A DNA stretch of 64,000 nt, taken from positions 79,485 through 143,484 of the forward strand of contig JAPDRN010000070.1 in NCBI GenBank assembly GCA_030247855.1, given 5' to 3'. The stretch is from Knufia peltigerae (Eukaryota; Ascomycota; Eurotiomycetes; Chaetothyriales; Trichomeriaceae). Below, piece after piece: positions 60,721 to 64,000 of this stretch (position 1 is its first letter; each line of letters opens with the position of its first letter). The translations under genes were made by a program, and so were the position numbers. The notes under the pieces are model-generated. The model did not search any database and had not been told where the DNA came from. It saw only the letters and a program-made list of their open reading frames with translations.

Positions 60721-61106
60721 GGTCGGCGCGGCGCTGCCGCGCGGTTTCCGGCCAACGGCGGAGCCCCTCGCGGGTGCCGGATCGCTCGTATGCGGCCGGG
60801 CAGGTGGGCTGCGCAGGGGCCGCTGCAAGTACATTCCTGTAAGCTCGGCCGCCGCCTGCTCGCGTGCGCTGTCCTGCGCACACGGCAAGACCGGGGTTGG
60901 GCGTCCTGCCCAACCCGCCCGAGGCATGCCTCGGGCCCATGCGGCTCACGCCCCTGCGCAGCCCACCTGCCCGGCCGCGGACAAATTCTGGTGGCACCCA
61001 CGGATTGGAAGATGAAGAGCAGGGGCAGGTCGCTTCGCTTCTGGTAGCGGCCGACCTTGGTCGGCACTCATTGCTCGGGTCACGGTTTGATCGGGGTTGC
61101 GACAAC
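60721..61106. repeat. intergenic region with large nested inverted repeat
   Basis: A perfect 29-base inverted repeat (60792-60820 and 60950-60978) encloses 129 bases. These hold smaller hairpins GGTTGGGC...GCCCAACC and CCCGAGGCATGCCTCGGG. A GTAG REP unit (GTAGCGGCCGACCTTGGTCG) starts at 61044. There is no gene. Confidence 0.75.
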
Positions 61107-61135
61107 AAAAAAGGCCCGGCAATGCCGGGCCTTTT
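61107..61135 (-). terminator. bidirectional terminator
   Basis: AAGGCCCGGC-AAT-GCCGGGCCTT with A-rich and T-rich sides. On the minus strand it ends ppiD with seven T. Confidence 0.85.
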
Positions 61136-61155
61136 CGTTCCTGCTCGCCAGAGGC

Positions 61156-63111
61156 TTACAGGTTCGCTTCGGTGGTCTGCACCAGGAAGCGCTTGCGCAT
61201 GGCGTCGATGTAAGCCTTGGCAGCAGCCATGCCGTCGATCTGGCTCAGCTGGTCCTTCAACTGCTTCTGCTGCTCGGCGGTCACTTCCTTGATGTCACCC
61301 GGGTTGACCTTGTTCACCGCGAAGACCAGTGCATGACCGTTGACGTCGACCTTGCCGTAGCTCGGCTTGCCTTCGGCAGGCAGCGGCGCACTGAAGATCG
61401 CGCGGTTGATCTCCGGGGTCGGCACCGGCTGGCTGCGCGGCAGGCCTGGCATCGGGCTCAGCTGCAGCTTCTCGCTGGCGGCCAGCGACTGCAGGGTCGC
61501 GCCCGCCTTCAGCTTGGCCAGCAGGGCATCAGCAACCTTGTCACCAGCCTGGCGCTGACGGTCGGCACGGATCGCGGCAATCACCTGCTCACGGGCCTTG
61601 TCCAGCGGCATCGCCTGCTCCGGGGTATGCGCGGCAACACGGATCACCACACTGTGGTTGCTGCTGCCGCCCAGGGCGATCGGATCGCTGGCGGTACCGT
61701 CCTGCACCAGGACATCGGAGAAGGCAGCACGCAGCACGGCCGGATCAGCGGCAATGCCGGTGGCGGTCGTGCGCGTGATCGGGCCCAGCGTATGCATCGA
61801 CAGGCCGACATCCTTGGCGGCTGCGGCCAGGTCGCTCGGGCTCTTGTTGATGGCATCAACCAGGCGGCCGGCCAGATCGTTGAAGCCGCGCTCGCCATCA
61901 GCCTTCAGCTGCTCGGCAGCCAAGGTGTCACGCACTTCTTCGAACGACTTGCCCTCGCCGCCACGAACCGCAGCAACCTTGATGATGTGGAAGCCGAAGT
62001 CGGTCTTGACCGGGCCGATCACTTCACCGGCCTTGGCGCCAAACAGCGCGTCTTCAAACGGCTTGACCATCGCGCCACGTTCAACCCAACCCAGGTCACC
62101 GCCCTGCGCCTTGGAACCGGGATCTTCCGAGTTCGCCTTGGCCAGCGCGGCAAAGTCGGCACCGGCGGCCTTTGCTTCAACCGCCAACTTGGCGGCCTTG
62201 GCTTCAGCGCCGTCACCGGTGATCAGGATGTGCGCCGCCTGGCGCTGTTCCGGCGTGGTGAACTTGGCCTTCTCGTCGTCATAGCGCTTGCGCAGGGTCG
62301 CCTCGTCGGCCGCGGTCGGCGCCGGCAGGTTCGCACCATTGAGCTCGACATATTCCAGCGACACCGATTCGGCCTGGCGGAAATCCTTGCCATGGCTGTC
62401 GTACCACTGCTTGATCTGCGCATCGGTCACCGGCGCGGTATCAACCGGAACTTCCGGCAGCGCGGCCAGTTCCACATCGCGGGTCTCGCCCAGCAGCTTC
62501 AACAGACGCTCGGTCTCGGCCTGGGTGACAAAGCCGGAGTTCTGCAGGCCCGACGGGATCACCGACTGCTGCAGGCTCTCACGCACCAGTTCCTGGAACT
62601 GGGTCGGCGTGCGCGGCGGATTGCCACCGGCCAGGGCCAGGCGGTAATTGCTCTCGCTGAACTTGCCATCGGCGCCCAGGAAGCCCGGGATGGTGGTGAT
62701 GTACTCGCGCACAGCGCCGTCGCCAATCACGACACCGGCCTGCTCACCGACCAGGCGCACGACCTGCTCGTCGATCAACTGGTCGAGTACGGCCAGCTTG
62801 TTCTCGGTGCTTTCGAACGCGCGCGGATCGAAGTTCTCGCCCTGCTGCTGGCGTTCGCGCATGCGTTCCTGCTCGAAACGGGTGCGGAAGTCCTGTGCGC
62901 TGATCTCATGGTGCTGCCACATCATGCGCACCGGCCACCATGACGGTGCCGAGCGCCACCAGGTCGGCGGCGCCGAAACCTTGGCGACGTTCTGTGCGCC
63001 GACGCCACCGAGGTAGCTGTTGTCGATGACGAACAGGAACGGAATCATCAGCAGCCCCAGGATCACGGTGACGATCCAGCCTGAGGTCTTGTCGCGGAGT
63101 TTCTGCAGCAT
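61156..63111 (-). CDS. ppiD: PpiD-type periplasmic peptidyl-prolyl isomerase
   Basis: The 651-residue protein has one N-terminal anchor (GWIVTVILGLLMIPFLFVI), a SurA-N/SurA-like chaperone part, and a parvulin domain at about residues 265-370 (AAHILITGDGAEAKAAKLAV; GGDLGWVERGAMVKPFEDAL; TDFGFHIIKV). It helps outgoing proteins fold next to the Sec translocon. The hup gene at the window end, across the tRNA array, is its usual neighbour. Confidence 0.93.
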   Translation of the reverse strand: MLQKLRDKTSGWIVTVILGLLMIPFLFVIDNSYLGGVGAQNVAKVSAPPTWWRSAPSWWPVRMMWQHHEISAQDFRTRFEQERMRERQQQGENFDPRAFESTENKLAVLDQLIDEQVVRLVGEQAGVVIGDGAVREYITTIPGFLGADGKFSESNYRLALAGGNPPRTPTQFQELVRESLQQSVIPSGLQNSGFVTQAETERLLKLLGETRDVELAALPEVPVDTAPVTDAQIKQWYDSHGKDFRQAESVSLEYVELNGANLPAPTAADEATLRKRYDDEKAKFTTPEQRQAAHILITGDGAEAKAAKLAVEAKAAGADFAALAKANSEDPGSKAQGGDLGWVERGAMVKPFEDALFGAKAGEVIGPVKTDFGFHIIKVAAVRGGEGKSFEEVRDTLAAEQLKADGERGFNDLAGRLVDAINKSPSDLAAAAKDVGLSMHTLGPITRTTATGIAADPAVLRAAFSDVLVQDGTASDPIALGGSSNHSVVIRVAAHTPEQAMPLDKAREQVIAAIRADRQRQAGDKVADALLAKLKAGATLQSLAASEKLQLSPMPGLPRSQPVPTPEINRAIFSAPLPAEGKPSYGKVDVNGHALVFAVNKVNPGDIKEVTAEQQKQLKDQLSQIDGMAAAKAYIDAMRKRFLVQTTEANL

Positions 63112-63262
63112 GGTGAGGAATCACAAGGCTTGATTGGCGAGCCCGGCAGTGTAACCCGCTTCGCGGCGTGGACCAAAAGCAGTGCCGACGGGGTCTGGCG
63201 CCCCCTGCCCCGGTGATCGACATGATCACGCGCATCAAAAGATGAAAAACGACACAAAGAAA

Positions 63263-63290
63263 AAGCCCCCGACTTGCGTCGAGGGCTCTT
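63263..63290 (-). terminator. terminator of the tRNA array
   Basis: On the minus strand AGCCCTCGAC-GCAA-GTCGGGGGCT (one mismatch) is followed by TTTTTC. Confidence 0.8.
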
Positions 63291-63295
63291 AGAGT

Positions 63296-63372
63296 TGGCG
63301 GAGCGGACGGGACTCGAACCCGCGACCTCCGGCGTGACAGGCCAGCATTCTAACCAGCTGAACTACCGCTCC
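63296..63372 (-). tRNA. tRNA-Asp (GTC), copy 3 in transcription order
   Basis: The 77-base tRNA includes CCA; GGAGCGG acceptor, anticodon loop CTGTCAC gives GTC. It lies next to the gap. Confidence 0.96.
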
Positions 63373-63374
63373 AC

Positions 63375-63471
63375 NNNNNNNNNNNNNNNNNNNNNNNNNN
63401 NNNNNNNNNNNNNNNNNNNNNNNNNNNNNNNNNNNNNNNNNNNNNNNNNNNNNNNNNNNNNNNNNNNNNNN
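63375..63471. other. assembly gap (97 N)
   Basis: The gap lies between two identical tRNA-Asp genes and may hide more copies. Confidence 0.95.
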
Positions 63472-63548
63472 TGGCGGAGCGGACGGGACTCGAACCCGCG
63501 ACCTCCGGCGTGACAGGCCAGCATTCTAACCAGCTGAACTACCGCTCC
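63472..63548 (-). tRNA. tRNA-Asp (GTC), copy 2
   Basis: It is identical in sequence to the copy at 63296, with CCA. The upstream flank (GTATTGC on the plus strand) differs from the other copies. Confidence 0.96.
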
Positions 63549-63562
63549 GTATTGCAGACCTC

Positions 63563-63628
63563 TTTGTTTTCTCTGCAACCGGGTGGTTGGAGAGAAAACA
63601 AGGCCCCCAGCTTTTCGGCCGGGGGCCT
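63563..63628. repeat. two hairpins between tRNA-Asp copies
   Basis: A 17-base inverted repeat with one mismatch (TTGTTTTCTCTGCAACC / GGTTGGAGAGAAAACAA) spans 63563-63600. Then AGGCCCCC...GGGGGCCT (63601-63628) is followed on the minus strand by TTGTTTT, a likely terminator for tRNA-Asp copy 1. Confidence 0.75.
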
Positions 63629-63637
63629 CGTTGAAAA

Positions 63638-63714
63638 TGGCGGAGCGGACGGGACTCGAACCCGCGACCTCCGGCGTGACAGGCCAGCATTCTAACCAGC
63701 TGAACTACCGCTCC
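63638..63714 (-). tRNA. tRNA-Asp (GTC), copy 1
   Basis: It is identical to the other two copies. It lies 25 bases after tRNA-Val in transcription order. Confidence 0.96.
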
Positions 63715-63739
63715 ACATTTCAAACTTACCGCGGTGCTG

Positions 63740-63814
63740 TGGTGGGTGCTGAGGGTTTCGAACCCCCGACCCTCTCCGTGTAAAGGAGACGCTCTACCGC
63801 TGAGCTAAGCACCC
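63740..63814 (-). tRNA. tRNA-Val (TAC)
   Basis: The 75-base tRNA includes CCA; acceptor GGGTGCT/AGCACCC, anticodon loop TTTACAC gives TAC. It is the first gene of the array. Confidence 0.96.
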
Positions 63815-63825
63815 CAGCGAGCCAC

Positions 63826-64000
63826 TTAGTTTACAGCATCCTTCAGGGCCTTACCAGCCTTGAACGACGGATTCTTCGAAGCAGCGATCTTGATGGTGTC
63901 GCCGGTCTTCGGGTTGCGGCCGGTGCGGGCAGCACGGTCGCGGACCTGGAAGGTACCGAAGCCAACCAGGGTGACCGCATCGCCGTCCTTCAGCGCCTTG
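63826..64000 (-). CDS. hup: DNA-binding protein HU (3' part only)
   Basis: Only the C-terminal 57 codons lie in the window: KALKDGDAVTLVGFGTFQVR, then TGRNPKTGDTIKIAASKNPS and KAGKALKDAVN. This is the HU beta-arm and last helix. It is a histone-like protein that bends DNA. It continues past the right edge. TAA at 63826-63828. Confidence 0.92.
   Translation of the reverse strand, partial: KALKDGDAVTLVGFGTFQVRDRAARTGRNPKTGDTIKIAASKNPSFKAGKALKDAVN

Overview
The window is GC-rich chromosomal DNA from a gammaproteobacterium of the Xanthomonadaceae, most likely the Stenotrophomonas maltophilia group. The evidence is a chromosomal Qnr-type pentapeptide gene, many GTAG-ended REP palindromes of the SMAG kind, a KdkA-type Kdo kinase and a fab cluster of this family's type. 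Two runs of N (27595-27690 and 63375-63471) are assembly gaps, and each falls inside repeated sequence.

Layout. Positions 1-6500 are ordinary chromosome: a hypothetical gene, a methyltransferase, the Qnr-like gene, and a metal-uptake operon (DUF2946 protein, TonB-dependent receptor, PepSY reductase). Positions 6671-26394 are a P2-type prophage relic. It has small leftward genes, one of them Acb2/Tad1-like, a Toprim-VapE primase, small early genes, a Mor-type activator, a lysis cassette (possible holin, lambda-R-like endolysin, Rz, Rz1) and an ordered contractile-tail module: tail completion, V, W, J, I, fibre H, an orphan gene, sheath FI, tube FII, E/E' by frameshift, tape measure T, U, X, D. 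No terminase, portal, capsid, scaffold or integrase gene is present. I therefore read the locus as an R-type tailocin (maltocin-like).

Positions 26426-49432 hold housekeeping genes. These are a tautomerase, tRNA-Val, and the long leftward operon yceD-rpmF-fabH-(kinase-like)-fabD-fabG-acpP-fabF-pabB-mltG-tmk-holB-pilZ. A maf gene, a family-39 glycosyltransferase, the MoxR-DUF58-TgpA-Slp operon and the HIT-recR-ybaB-dnaX group follow.

Positions 49573-64000 carry two serine tRNAs with matching downstream cassettes and a Gdx guanidinium exporter behind a probable guanidine-II riboswitch. They also hold the SRP RNA, lipopolysaccharide-core genes (kdkA, GT9), a PP2C phosphatase, dnaQ-rnhA, gloB-mltD, ppiD, a tRNA-Asp/tRNA-Val array and the 3' end of a hup gene.

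How the genes work together. In the tailocin, the Mor-like factor probably switches on lysis and tail genes, the tail genes build a contractile particle, and endolysin plus spanins release it by lysis. The fab operon makes fatty acids alongside ribosomal, replication and cell-wall genes. The metal operon and the LPS genes serve the outer membrane.
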